Positions 1 to 8,812 of a stretch of DNA of 64,000 bases are shown here, piece after piece. The notes under the pieces are model-generated. The model was not told the origin of the DNA, did no database searches, and saw nothing but the letters and a program-made list of their open reading frames with translations. The position numbers and the translations under genes are program-made. Position 1 is the stretch's first letter. Each line of letters begins with the position of its first letter. The DNA is taken from the NCBI RefSeq assembly GCF_009754915.1, contig NZ_WPIK01000009.1, forward strand, positions 124,001-188,000, written 5' to 3'. This DNA comes from Mucilaginibacter arboris. Lineage in GTDB: Bacteria; Bacteroidota; Bacteroidia; Sphingobacteriales; Sphingobacteriaceae.

Positions 1-297
1 TCGGGTTTTGTCCAGGCGGTTTATTTGCAAAACGGCATTCAGTTAAAAAGAGATGCCTGGCAGCAGGCGGAGCAGGGTACAGCCGTTGATTTTTTACAAA
101 GTGCTTTACCCGGGGATCTCGCTTTTTTTGATAACGAAGAAGGACGAATTGTTCATGTAGGGATCATGATCAATAACGGGCAGATTATCCATGCTTCGGG
201 AAGTGTAAAAATTGACCGGATTGATGACCAGGGGATTTATTCTGCCGAACTAAAAAAATATACCCATAAGCTGCGTATTATCAAACGCTTCTTTTAA
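1..297 (+). CDS. NlpC/P60 (C40) cell-wall peptidase, 5' end cut by the window
   Basis: The frame is open from base 1 and begins SGFVQAVYLQNG, which matches the stretch just after the catalytic Cys of NlpC/P60 hydrolases (DCSGF); the Cys itself lies outside the window. The catalytic His is in HVGIMI, and a second His in IIHASG fits the third active-site position. The family cuts gamma-D-Glu-diaminopimelate bonds in peptidoglycan peptides, usually in the cell envelope. The frame is one continuous reading, so the TTG at 25 is not a real start. The gene ends at a hairpin terminator at 309-337. Confidence 0.85.
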   Translation, partial: SGFVQAVYLQNGIQLKRDAWQQAEQGTAVDFLQSALPGDLAFFDNEEGRIVHVGIMINNGQIIHASGSVKIDRIDDQGIYSAELKKYTHKLRIIKRFF

Positions 298-308
298 GGG
301 CAAAAAAT

Positions 309-345
309 TGGGGCATCAGTTTTGAATTGATGCCCCAGTTTTTAT
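309..345. terminator. Rho-independent terminator between convergent genes
   Basis: A perfect 10-bp stem TGGGGCATCA / TGATGCCCCA (309-318 with 328-337) has a 9-nt loop and is followed by a T-rich run. It ends the NlpC/P60 gene and faces the stop of the convergent DUF4142 gene. Confidence 0.85.
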
Positions 346-363
346 ACGATAAAAGAAGTAGGA

Positions 364-972
364 TTACATTTTTTTATCAATCGCTTTGATCATGGTTTGA
401 TGCATTTTCAATACCGGAAGTGTAGTTGCAGCAAATGCTTTTACGTCGGCATCTTTTCCGTTTTTAGATTCATCTTCAAAAAGCTTTACATCTTTATCGT
501 GGTCTTTAACCATCTCTTTTACATAAGCTTTATCAAAATCTTTACCTGTTTTTTTGCTTAAATCATCCATTACTTTTTGCTCATCATTTCCTATAGCTGC
601 CGGTAAAGTAATATTTTTTTGTTTTGCCAATGCCATCATTTTATCATTAGCTTTTGTATGGTCTGTCACCATTTTAGCGCCAAAAGCTTTTACATCAGGG
701 TTGGTAGCTTTTTGCTGCGCCAGTTGGCCTAAAGCAACTTCTGCCATACCGCCGTTAGCTGCCTTTACTGCAAAATCAGCATCATCTTTATCTACTTTTA
801 ATACACCGCCTGCTGTTTTTACAGTAGTATCTTTTGATGACATCATACCGGAAGTATCTTTATTTGAGTTTGAATCATTAGCAACCGTTGTGCTGCTCTT
901 GTTGGAACTGTTACAGGCTTGAAATGCAAGTGCTGTAGCTCCTGCTAAAAATAATACATTTAATTTTTTCAT
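364..972 (-). CDS. DUF4142 lipoprotein (ferritin-like fold)
   Basis: The 202-residue product starts with a lipoprotein signal peptide ending in a lipobox (LAFQAC, Cys at about residue 20). A Ser/Asn/Thr-rich linker of about 30 residues follows, then a helical DUF4142 domain (about 70-200) rich in Lys, Asp and Met. DUF4142 proteins are predicted four-helix ferritin-like envelope proteins common in Bacteroidota and Proteobacteria; no reaction is established. The ATG at 972 gives a good signal peptide. It stands alone between a terminator and a WD40 gene. Confidence 0.85.
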   Translation of the reverse strand: MKKLNVLFLAGATALAFQACNSSNKSSTTVANDSNSNKDTSGMMSSKDTTVKTAGGVLKVDKDDADFAVKAANGGMAEVALGQLAQQKATNPDVKAFGAKMVTDHTKANDKMMALAKQKNITLPAAIGNDEQKVMDDLSKKTGKDFDKAYVKEMVKDHDKDVKLFEDESKNGKDADVKAFAATTLPVLKMHQTMIKAIDKKM

Positions 973-1110
973 TGTTCGTTCTTTTTATGAGATTTAGTTT
1001 GGTTCGTTAATTGATTTTACAACAGAACTTTATATATGTTTGTTTATAATAAAAAAAATAATTGGTAAGGAAGGAAATGAGGACGAAAAAGGTACAAATA
1101 AACTGGAAAT

Positions 1111-2019
1111 TTAGAAAGTAAAATTCCAGATCATTACCAGCTTATCATCGCTTACCGAAGCTAATTTGCTTCCATCCAGGCCCCAGGCAATTTTATTAAT
1201 AGAAAGCCGGTGTGTTGCAAACCCTTTTTCGCGGCTGATGATTTTATAAAGTTTAAAATCATCAGAACCCCAGATTTTAATGCTTTTATCCATACTGGCC
1301 GTAGCAAAATAAGGTTCTGTAGGATGAAAAGCGATGCTGTTTACCGCAAATAAGTGTGCAGGAATATTTTTGATGAGTTCTAATGTTTTGCTGTCCCAAA
1401 CTTTAAGCTGTGCGTCCCGGGAACCGGAAACAAGATAATTGCCGGCAGGAGCGTAGGCAAGCGAAAAAACTGGCAAAGTATGCCCGTTTAAAGTTCTGAC
1501 CTGGGTATAATCCTCTAAATCATAAATACGGACAGTATTATCGCGGCAGCCAAAAGCAACTTGTTTATATTGTTGAGAAATGGCGATACAACGGACAGTA
1601 TCAGCAGAAACCGGAATAGTGTGTACTAATTTGAAATCTTCCAGGCTCCAAACAGAAACAGAACCATCTTCGCTTGCAACCAGCAATTCTTTTTTATCTG
1701 CTACAAATTGGATATCAAAAATAGGTTTTTGATGATGCTTAAGCGGGGCAAGTAATTGCTGTTTCTCAAAATCAAACACCAACACGTCGCCATTACGTAA
1801 ACCAGCAAACAATAAAGGATAACCGGCAGGGCAGTGTACAGCATAAACAGAAGTTGCAACCGGAAACATCACTTTAATAAAAGCGTTGTTTTTGGTGCTC
1901 CATTCTACCACACCTTTATCATTTCCGGCAGTAAAAATAATACCTGGCTTTTGAGAAAATGCTATGGTGAAAATAGGGTTGCCATGCCCGGTTAGTTCTG
2001 CTGTTTTTTCAACTTGCAT
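1111..2019 (-). CDS. WD40 repeat protein
   Basis: The 302-residue product is made almost entirely of WD40 repeats, about seven, with blade endings such as VSVWSLEDF, VRIYDLEDY, LKVWDSKTL, IKIWGSDDF and the C-terminal VMIWNF. It should fold as one seven-bladed beta-propeller. There is no signal peptide, so it is probably a cytoplasmic scaffold for protein contacts; the partner is unknown. It lies downstream of the histidine operon on the same strand, separated by about 115 bp of degenerate repeat-like sequence, so co-transcription is possible but not shown. Confidence 0.85.
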   Translation of the reverse strand: MQVEKTAELTGHGNPIFTIAFSQKPGIIFTAGNDKGVVEWSTKNNAFIKVMFPVATSVYAVHCPAGYPLLFAGLRNGDVLVFDFEKQQLLAPLKHHQKPIFDIQFVADKKELLVASEDGSVSVWSLEDFKLVHTIPVSADTVRCIAISQQYKQVAFGCRDNTVRIYDLEDYTQVRTLNGHTLPVFSLAYAPAGNYLVSGSRDAQLKVWDSKTLELIKNIPAHLFAVNSIAFHPTEPYFATASMDKSIKIWGSDDFKLYKIISREKGFATHRLSINKIAWGLDGSKLASVSDDKLVMIWNFTF

Positions 2020-2135
2020 GTGTTGGGTTGTAAGTTATGGGTTACCTGTTGTGAGTTTAGGATTGAGAGCAAAGTTTAAAATTTTAGGTTGAGCCTAAAC
2101 CAAGAACTGGCAAGCAGCAACTCAAAACAGAATAC

Positions 2136-2720
2136 TCATTTATGCCTGCTTTCTAAATTCCTGGCAATTTTTTCTAAGCTGATGTTTTTCTCCCGAAGCA
2201 AGAACAGCAGGTGAAAAACAAGATCTGATGCTTCGTTTACCAGGTCAAATTCTGTTTCTGCTAAAGCAGCAATTACCGTTTCAACGCCTTCTTCGCCAAC
2301 TTTTTGCGCAATTTTGTTTAAACCTTTCTGGCGCATTTTATTGATGTACGAACCTTCATGCGGGTTTTCGTAACGATCCTGGATAATGTTTTCCAGCTCC
2401 AGGATAAAATTCTGGTTGTACTCCGTTTTAAAACAACTGCGGGAACCAGTATGGCAGGTTGGGCCTTCAGCTTTTACTTTGATCAGGACCGTATCCTGGT
2501 CGCAGTCCAGATATACTTCTTTTACATGCAAAAAGTTGCCGCTGGTTTCGCCTTTGGTCCACAAGCGGTTTTTTGAGCGGGAAAAGAAAGTCACGATTTT
2601 TTCTGCCTGGGTTTTATCATAAGCTTCCTGGTCCATGTAGCCCAGCATCAGCACTTCCAGCGTTTGTTCATCCTGAACGATAACAGGAACGAGGCCAGTA
2701 TTTTTATCGAAATTCATCAT
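2136..2720 (-). CDS. hisIE: HisIE: phosphoribosyl-AMP cyclohydrolase / phosphoribosyl-ATP pyrophosphatase
   Basis: A 194-residue fusion catalysing the second and third steps of histidine synthesis. The N-terminal HisI domain (about 1-105) carries the metal-binding DCDQD and the Cys motif TCHTGSRSCF. The C-terminal HisE domain (about 110-190) has the MazG-like EEGVETVIAA and ASDLVFHLLFLL motifs. It is the last gene of the his operon, 34 bp after hisF. The gap holds a copy of the dispersed motif (2731-2742). Either of two adjacent ATGs could be the start. Confidence 0.95.
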   Translation of the reverse strand: MMNFDKNTGLVPVIVQDEQTLEVLMLGYMDQEAYDKTQAEKIVTFFSRSKNRLWTKGETSGNFLHVKEVYLDCDQDTVLIKVKAEGPTCHTGSRSCFKTEYNQNFILELENIIQDRYENPHEGSYINKMRQKGLNKIAQKVGEEGVETVIAALAETEFDLVNEASDLVFHLLFLLREKNISLEKIARNLESRHK

Positions 2721-2754
2721 TTTTATGCCCTAAAAGAAGTATTGATTTTTTGAT

Positions 2755-3549
2755 TTATAATCTTACTTCTATCTGGTTATTTTTTAAAGTTTGCTTTAAA
2801 TCGGGAATTAAAATCTCACCATAATGGAAAACGGAAGCGGCCAAGGCAGCATCAACACCGGCATCTTTAAAAACATCTACAAAATGCTGCTGGTTACCTG
2901 CCCCGCCCGAAGCAATCAGCGGAATGCCGATCTGATTGTTAACCTGCTTTAAAAACCCGCAATCAAAACCGGCTTTCGTTCCATCATGATCCATAGAAGT
3001 TAACAGGATTTCTCCTGCGCCACGGCTTTCTGCTTCTTTTATCCACTTAAAAGTTTCGTGTTCGGTTGCGATACGGCCACCGTTTAAATGAACTAAGTTC
3101 TGGTTGCCAACACAACGTGTATCAACTGCAATAACAACAAACTGAACACCGAAAGTTTTAGCAAGCTGATCGATCAATTCAGGATTACGAACAGCAGCCG
3201 AATTGATGGAAATTTTATCAGCACCAGAATTAAGCAAGATATCAGCATCAGCAATTTCGTTAATGCCGCCGCCAATGGTAAAAGGAATATTCACATTTCG
3301 GGCAACTGCTTTTACCAGTTCTACCATCGTTTTACGCCGTTCGTATGTGGCTGTGATGTCGAGAAAAACCAGTTCATCAGCACCTTGCTGCGAATATTGC
3401 CAGGCCAGTTCTACCGGATCGCCGGCATCACGCAAATCAACAAAATTAACGCCTTTTACCGTGCGGCCATCTTTTACATCCAGGCAGGGAACGATGCGTT
3501 TGGCCAAGTTCCCGGAAGGAGAATTTTTAGATAAATTTATTTCTTCCAA
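2755..3549 (-). CDS. hisF: HisF, cyclase subunit of imidazole glycerol phosphate synthase
   Basis: A (beta/alpha)8 barrel of 264 residues. The N-terminal catalytic Asp is in CLDVKDG and the second is in AVDTR. HisF works with the glutaminase HisH to turn PRFAR and ammonia into imidazole glycerol phosphate and AICAR. The family usually begins about one residue before LAKRI; here the ATG at 3549 adds some 14 residues ([14 protein letters not shown]). A TTG at 3507 sits exactly where the family starts, so the true start is uncertain. It is separated from hisA by an inserted hydrolase gene. Confidence 0.95.
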   Translation of the reverse strand: MEEINLSKNSPSGNLAKRIVPCLDVKDGRTVKGVNFVDLRDAGDPVELAWQYSQQGADELVFLDITATYERRKTMVELVKAVARNVNIPFTIGGGINEIADADILLNSGADKISINSAAVRNPELIDQLAKTFGVQFVVIAVDTRCVGNQNLVHLNGGRIATEHETFKWIKEAESRGAGEILLTSMDHDGTKAGFDCGFLKQVNNQIGIPLIASGGAGNQQHFVDVFKDAGVDAALAASVFHYGEILIPDLKQTLKNNQIEVRL

Positions 3550-3618
3550 AATTTGGTTTTATATCGAATTAAAATCATAATAAATATTTAACTGACACAG
3601 CTTATTTTACACGCTCAT

Positions 3619-4908
3619 TTAATTGTTCTGATCGAAAAAATTCAATACGGTCTGGTTAAACAACTGTGGAATTTTTTGTGGGGCTTCATGATCCGCGCCT
3701 TTAAAAATAACCAGTTTACTATGTGTGATTTTTTCTGCAATTAGTTTAGTATGTTTTTCTTTAACTACATCATATTGGCCGGCCATTACTAATGTCGGCG
3801 ATTGTATTTTTTGTAAAGAATCTGGATTGATATGTGGCTCTGTTAACAAAAGAATTTTTAATCGATAATCCATATTAGTTTTTGGCACACCTTTATCTTC
3901 CATTTCATTTACTTGTTTATGAATTAGTTTGTTAGTTTCAGCAGTAACAGAACTAATATCATTATACAGAACAGTTCCCATAACTGCCATTTTATTCACC
4001 TTATCAGGATGTTGCATTGCCAATATTAGGGCTATATTTCCTCCATCACTCCAGCCTAATATGTTTACATTTTTCAACAGCATTTTATCCAAAAAAGTAT
4101 TCACGTCTTCTGCCATTAGTTCATAAGTGAGTTTGGTGTCATTAGCTGAAGACTTACCTTGTCCTCTACTATCTAAGCCAATTACCATATATTTTTTACT
4201 CAAGATATCTAATTGGTTACTAAAACTATTCATCGAGGAATTATTTCCGTGAAGTAATAATAAAGGTTTACCTTTTCCATATATCTCGTAATACAGTTTA
4301 ATACCATTAACATCGATATATTTACCGTGTTCAGGATTGTTTCCAAGGGTTGGCGCAACTTTTACGTTTGAATTGTCTACAAACAAGGATTGTTTACCTG
4401 AAAATACTTTATCCTTAGATAAAGACAATTTAGTGTTTTTATCAATGTTATAAGATTGCCAATTTGTGATGGAATCATCTTCAAAATCTGAATTTTTTAA
4501 AGGAATTTCAACCTTGTTTTTTCCTTCTTTTACAAAAAGTTTAAAGTTATCTAAATAATAGCTACCGTTACCAGCAATAGCAACACCTATTGCAAAATAT
4601 TTTGCATTTCTATCAATTTTGCCCGCAAGCTCATATGAGCTCCAATCGTCCTGTTTATAATAGTCTGACGCGCTATCATTATATAAAGATGCCTTTATAG
4701 GTTTGTTTTTATTGTCAATAGAAACAGTTGTTAACACTAACCAGGAATCACGATCAATTTTATCTTTATACAGTATTTTTCCTTCAAAGATGAAATTTTT
4801 GCCTTGATATTTTTCAATATTAACTGTTTGAAAAATTTGATAAAATTGTCCATAGGTTTTAAAAGAGACCATGAAAAATAGCAGGATAATATATTTATAA
4901 TATGACAC
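3619..4908 (-). CDS. Exported alpha/beta hydrolase with N-terminal beta-rich domain, inserted in the his operon
   Basis: The 429-residue product has a signal peptide (MSYYKYIILLFFMVSFKTYG), a beta-rich region (about 22-195) that resembles a carbohydrate-binding jelly roll, and an alpha/beta hydrolase domain (about 205-429). The hydrolase has the oxyanion motif LLLHGNN, nucleophile elbow GWSDGG, acid Asp in GQYDVV and catalytic His in GADHEAP. The substrate is unknown; it could be an ester or peptide hydrolase. It lies between hisA and hisF with unusually long spacers (227 and 69 bp) and looks more AT-rich than its neighbours, which suggests later insertion. It has no evident role in histidine synthesis. 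Confidence 0.8.
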   Translation of the reverse strand: MSYYKYIILLFFMVSFKTYGQFYQIFQTVNIEKYQGKNFIFEGKILYKDKIDRDSWLVLTTVSIDNKNKPIKASLYNDSASDYYKQDDWSSYELAGKIDRNAKYFAIGVAIAGNGSYYLDNFKLFVKEGKNKVEIPLKNSDFEDDSITNWQSYNIDKNTKLSLSKDKVFSGKQSLFVDNSNVKVAPTLGNNPEHGKYIDVNGIKLYYEIYGKGKPLLLLHGNNSSMNSFSNQLDILSKKYMVIGLDSRGQGKSSANDTKLTYELMAEDVNTFLDKMLLKNVNILGWSDGGNIALILAMQHPDKVNKMAVMGTVLYNDISSVTAETNKLIHKQVNEMEDKGVPKTNMDYRLKILLLTEPHINPDSLQKIQSPTLVMAGQYDVVKEKHTKLIAEKITHSKLVIFKGADHEAPQKIPQLFNQTVLNFFDQNN

Positions 4909-5135
4909 GGTCGATATGAAAAAGTGGTAAAATTATTTATCAGGTGATTTTATACTTTGGGTAATTGAAAAAAAAAAATATTTATAAGTTGGCAATTTCA
5001 AGATTTTGGGCCTTCGCTTAAAAATTCAAAAGTAAGTAATTGGTCACCTGCTTTAATCTCATACCGGCCAAGTTTCATGTATCAATGATCAATACGAGCG
5101 TAAATAGTTCAATTGAAAAAATAGATCGAAAGGCC

Positions 5136-5885
5136 TCACAAACTTGCCATCGCCTTTAAGTTCCATTCTTTAATTTCCTCTACCGAAATATGGTTTTCAT
5201 AAATCGCTTTACCAACCACGCAGGATTCAACGTTAATATGGCTTAGTTTTTTAATGTCGTCCATCGAACTAACGCCGCCTGAAGCAATCAGTTTTATAAA
5301 AGGAGAGTGGTCAAGTAATTTTTTGTACAATTCGACTCCGGCGCCGCCTAATTTTCCATCTTTATTAATATCAGTACATAAAAACCTGAAAAAGCCTAAA
5401 GACAGGCAACGATCAACATAATCCAAAAGTTTAACCGGCGAACTTTCCATCCAGCCGGAATATTTAATCACTTCATCCAGTACATCAATCGCAATTACAA
5501 CATGGTCGGCACACTTGGTTTTACCCACTAATTCTGTACTTAATTCATCTAAAAAAGTAGGATTGGTAATGGCTTGCGTACCTACAATAACGCGGTAAAT
5601 GCCTGCTTCGAGCAGTTCTTTTACCTTATCAATGCTCCGGACGCCGCCACCATATTGAACTTTCATAGAAGTTTTATGAATGATTTCTGCCAGATATTCC
5701 TGGTTGCTAAAATCACCTTTAGCACCATTCAGATCAATAATATGGATAAAATCAGTTCCGTTAGATTGGTATCTTTCAATCATTTCTTCCAAAGTAACCT
5801 CATAATTGGTCACCTGGCCATAGTCGCCTTCACGTAAACGAACTACTTTTTTGTTTAAAATATCAATTGCAGGAATGATATACAT
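5136..5885 (-). CDS. hisA: HisA, ProFAR isomerase
   Basis: A 249-residue (beta/alpha)8 barrel, about the family's usual length. It converts ProFAR to PRFAR. The catalytic Asp pair is in PAIDIL near the N-terminus and in CTDINKDG around residue 175. The conserved start MYIIPAIDI is the ATG at 5885; an upstream in-frame ATG at 5900 would add MLKNK and shares its A with the hisH stop (TAATG). Either start keeps it tightly coupled to hisH. Confidence 0.95.
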   Translation of the reverse strand: MYIIPAIDILNKKVVRLREGDYGQVTNYEVTLEEMIERYQSNGTDFIHIIDLNGAKGDFSNQEYLAEIIHKTSMKVQYGGGVRSIDKVKELLEAGIYRVIVGTQAITNPTFLDELSTELVGKTKCADHVVIAIDVLDEVIKYSGWMESSPVKLLDYVDRCLSLGFFRFLCTDINKDGKLGGAGVELYKKLLDHSPFIKLIASGGVSSMDDIKKLSHINVESCVVGKAIYENHISVEEIKEWNLKAMASL

Positions 5886-5899
5886 TTTATTTTTTAGCA

Positions 5900-6490
5900 T
5901 TAAAGGTGAGCAAAGTTTTTTAACAAGGTTTCGCCGGCTGAACCAGATTTTTCGGGATGGAATTGCACACCAAAGAAATTATCTTTACGGATAGCAGCCG
6001 AAAATTCAATGCCGTATTGCGTTGATGCTAAAGTATATAAATTATTGTACTCAATAAAATAAGAATGTACAAAGTAAAAATAAGCATCTTGATCGATGCC
6101 TTTAAACAGATCGTCTGTTTCCCGTGAATAAACACGGTTCCAACCGGTATGCGGTACTTTCAGGCTGGTATCTTCCTGAAAACGCAGTGTTTTTACCGGA
6201 ACAATATTCAATAAACCTGCATTTCCTTCCTCAGAAAACGCAGTGATGAGCTGCATGCCCACGCAAACGCCTAAAACAGGTTTTTTAAGTTGTCTGATTG
6301 CCGGGACCAGGCCTGTATTTTCCAGTTTTCCCATGGCTGCGCCTGCATGGCCAACACCGGGAATAATATAGCGGTCGTACTGCTCAAAGTCACTTTCGTG
6401 CGAAATCATGCCGTATCGAATCCCTAAACGATCAAGTGCAGCAGTTAATGAAAAAATGTTTCCGGCGCCGTATTGAATAATTCCAATCAT
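5900..6490 (-). CDS. hisH: HisH, glutaminase subunit of imidazole glycerol phosphate synthase
   Basis: A class I glutamine amidotransferase of 196 residues. The nucleophile Cys is in GVCVGMQ and the His/Glu pair in VQFHPEKSG. It supplies ammonia to HisF. It precedes hisA with overlapping stop and start codons, and follows hisB after a 91-bp spacer filled by a palindromic repeat. hisF, its partner subunit, lies two genes downstream, beyond hisA and the inserted hydrolase. Confidence 0.95.
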   Translation of the reverse strand: MIGIIQYGAGNIFSLTAALDRLGIRYGMISHESDFEQYDRYIIPGVGHAGAAMGKLENTGLVPAIRQLKKPVLGVCVGMQLITAFSEEGNAGLLNIVPVKTLRFQEDTSLKVPHTGWNRVYSRETDDLFKGIDQDAYFYFVHSYFIEYNNLYTLASTQYGIEFSAAIRKDNFFGVQFHPEKSGSAGETLLKNFAHL

Positions 6491-6491
6491 T

Positions 6492-6592
6492 TTTTAGGTG
6501 TGAGGTTAGAGGTGTGAGGTAAGAGGTGTGAGGTTTAAGGTGCGAACCTTTGGCTCAAACCCCTTACCTCAAACCTCCCACCTAAAGCACTC
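6492..6592. repeat. Palindromic intergenic repeat with GAGGT-rich arms
   Basis: The spacer between hisB and hisH consists of several copies of a TAGGTGTGAGGT-like unit followed by the opposite-strand complement (CCTTACCTCAAACCTCCCACCTAA), so the ends pair as a long imperfect hairpin. The hisB stop codon TAG (6584-6582) lies within the right arm. A related inverted repeat occurs inside valS (22868-23001). Confidence 0.7.
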
Positions 6593-7721
6593 CTTTTGTA
6601 CTTGGTAAAACCATGTTATTTACATCACGTTTTACAGCCATTTTTATGGCTTTTGCAAACGCTTTAAAAATAGATTCTATTTTATGATGTTCGTTTTCGC
6701 CTTCTGCTTTAATGTTTAAGTTGCATTTGGCAGCATCAGAAAAGGATTTGAAAAAATGATAAAACATTTCTGTTGGCATTTCCCCGATTTTTTCCCGGTT
6801 AAAAACAGCATCCCAAACAATCCAGTTTCGTCCGCCAAAATCTATCGCCACTTGTGCCAGGCAATCATCCATCGGCAGTAAAAAGCCGTAACGTTCGATA
6901 CCTTTTTTATCACCTAAAACTTTTAAAAAAGCTTCGCCTAAAGCAATTCCGGTATCTTCTATGGTATGATGTTCGTCGATATGTAGATCTCCTTTTGTTG
7001 TAATTTCCAGATCAATACTTCCATGTTTAGCAATCTGATCTAACATGTGATCGAAGAAGTGTAAACCAGTAGAAACGTTCGATTCGCCTTTTCCATCCAG
7101 GTTTAGTTTGATAAAAATATCTGTTTCTTTAGTTGATCTTTTGTGTTCAATTTCACGCTGGCCTAACTTTAAAAACTCGTAAATCTTTTCCCATTCTGCC
7201 GTTTCTAAAGCAATAGTTGGTTTTAATTCTTCCGGGTTTTGATTTGCGAATTCTGATCCGCCTAAATTGGTTTGACTATTTAACCAAATTGCTTTTGCGC
7301 CTAAGTTTTTTGCCAGTAAAACATCGTTTAATCGATCGCCAATAACGAACGAATTTTTAAGGTCATATTCATCCCTGTCAAAATATTTAGTCAGTAAAGC
7401 GGTTCCAGGTTTCCGCGTTGGCGCGTTATCTTTTGTAAAAGTGCGGTCAATTATCATATCCGAAAATTCTACACCTTCATTTTTTAATGTGTGAAGGATG
7501 AAATTTTGGACCGGCCAAAAAGTATTTTCGGGATAAACCGCTGTTCCTAAACCATCCTGATTGCTCACCATTACCAGTTCAAAATCTAATTCTTTGGCAA
7601 TTTTTGGCAGGTATTGAAGCATTTTCGGATAAAATTCCAGCTTAGCAAAAGAATCGATTTGTTCATCTTCCGGTTCTGTAATCAAAGTTCCGTCACGGTC
7701 AATAAATAAGAGTTTTTTCAT
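6582..7721 (-). CDS. hisB: HisB, histidinol-phosphatase / imidazole glycerol phosphate dehydratase
   Basis: A bifunctional enzyme of 379 residues from the ATG at 7721. The N-terminal HAD phosphatase has FIDRDGTL. The C-terminal dehydratase has the metal-binding His clusters [24 protein letters not shown] and [14 protein letters not shown]. The ATG overlaps the hisC stop (ATGA); a longer frame to 7802 runs into hisC and lacks family similarity. A copy of the sister 12-mer TAAAAACAGCAT lies inside at 6800-6811. The stop codon is supplied by the adjoining repeat. Confidence 0.95.
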   Translation of the reverse strand: MKKLLFIDRDGTLITEPEDEQIDSFAKLEFYPKMLQYLPKIAKELDFELVMVSNQDGLGTAVYPENTFWPVQNFILHTLKNEGVEFSDMIIDRTFTKDNAPTRKPGTALLTKYFDRDEYDLKNSFVIGDRLNDVLLAKNLGAKAIWLNSQTNLGGSEFANQNPEELKPTIALETAEWEKIYEFLKLGQREIEHKRSTKETDIFIKLNLDGKGESNVSTGLHFFDHMLDQIAKHGSIDLEITTKGDLHIDEHHTIEDTGIALGEAFLKVLGDKKGIERYGFLLPMDDCLAQVAIDFGGRNWIVWDAVFNREKIGEMPTEMFYHFFKSFSDAAKCNLNIKAEGENEHHKIESIFKAFAKAIKMAVKRDVNNMVLPSTKGVL

Positions 7722-8770
7722 GCCTGAAAATTTTTCAAGGAGTTTAAAAGCTGTTCGTTTTCTATCGGTGTCCCAATCGTAATCCGTAGGCAGCCTTCGC
7801 AAAGTTCTACTTTAGAACGGTCCCGAACAATGATTCCTTTTTCTACCAGAAACTGGTAAACAGCTTTTGGCGATGCTGTTTTTACCAGTATAAAATTAGC
7901 ATCAGATGGAAAGATGTCGATTACAAAGCTAAAGTTTTTCAAACCGAGCACTAACTTATCACGTTCTTTTAGTGTTTCTTTAATCCACTGGTTTACCTGA
8001 TCGATGTTATCCAAAGCCTGCAAGGCTAATTTTTGTGAAGCCTCATTAATATTGTAAGGAGGTTTTACACGGTTAAAAACTTCGATAATTTCTTCGGAAG
8101 CAAAAGCCATTCCAATGCGTAAACCAGCTAAACCCCATGCCTTCGAAAGCGTTTGCAAAACCACAAGGTTGCCGTATTCTGTTAGTTCCTGGATAAAACT
8201 TTTCTGGCGGCTGTAATTGATATAAGCTTCATCAACCACTACAATTCCATTAAAATTGGCAAGTAGCGTTTCCACATCTTCCCGGTTAATTGAGTTGCCC
8301 GTTGGATTGTTTGGTGAGCAGATAAAGATCAGTTTGGTATTGGCATCTATCGCTTCTGCAATTCCTTCCAGGTTTAACTGATATTCTGGTGTAAGCGGAA
8401 CCTTTTTTACAGCCACATCATTAATGTTGGCCGAAACCTGGTACATGCCATAAGTTGGCGGAACGAGAACGACGTTATCGATTCCGGGCCGACAAAAGCT
8501 TCTGAATAAAATATCAATTGCTTCATCGCTGCCGTTTCCCAAAAAAATATTTCTGGGCGGTACTCCTTTTATGGCAGTAATTTTCTTTTTTACTTCCAAT
8601 TGAAGCGGATCCGGATAACGGTTGTAATTATCTTCTAACGGAGAACCGTAAGCGTTTTCGTTAGCATCTAAATAAACGCTTGCTTCGCCTTGAAATTCAT
8701 CGCGCGCGGAAGAATAAGGCGTGAGGTTTTTTATATTTTCCCGGAGGAGGTTTTGGAGATTGAAATTCAT
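7718..8770 (-). CDS. hisC: HisC, histidinol-phosphate aminotransferase
   Basis: A fold-type I PLP aminotransferase of about 350 residues that transaminates imidazole acetol phosphate to histidinol phosphate. Visible features are [12 protein letters not shown] near the N-terminus, [20 protein letters not shown] and the PLP-lysine segment [16 protein letters not shown]. The ATG at 8770 (MNFNLQNLL) is the likely start; an extension to 8803 would run into the palindromic repeat between hisD and hisC. The stop overlaps the hisB start. Confidence 0.95.
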   Translation of the reverse strand: MNFNLQNLLRENIKNLTPYSSARDEFQGEASVYLDANENAYGSPLEDNYNRYPDPLQLEVKKKITAIKGVPPRNIFLGNGSDEAIDILFRSFCRPGIDNVVLVPPTYGMYQVSANINDVAVKKVPLTPEYQLNLEGIAEAIDANTKLIFICSPNNPTGNSINREDVETLLANFNGIVVVDEAYINYSRQKSFIQELTEYGNLVVLQTLSKAWGLAGLRIGMAFASEEIIEVFNRVKPPYNINEASQKLALQALDNIDQVNQWIKETLKERDKLVLGLKNFSFVIDIFPSDANFILVKTASPKAVYQFLVEKGIIVRDRSKVELCEGCLRITIGTPIENEQLLNSLKNFQA

Positions 8771-8784
8771 TTTTGTGTTTTTAT

Positions 8785-8812
8785 GTAGAGACGTTCCATG
8801 CAACGTCTCTAC
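8785..8812. repeat. Perfect palindromic repeat at the hisD/hisC junction
   Basis: GTAGAGACGTT (8785-8795) and AACGTCTCTAC (8802-8812) form an 11-bp perfect stem with a 6-nt loop. Very similar TAGAGACG palindromes are widespread intergenic repeats in several bacterial phyla. The hisD stop TAG (8811-8809) lies in the right arm, so the element defines the C-terminus of HisD. Confidence 0.8.

Noticed and set aside
554-922. 122-codon plus-strand frame inside the DUF4142 gene
   Set aside because: A mirror frame of a clear lipoprotein gene; the antisense reading has no start context or domain.
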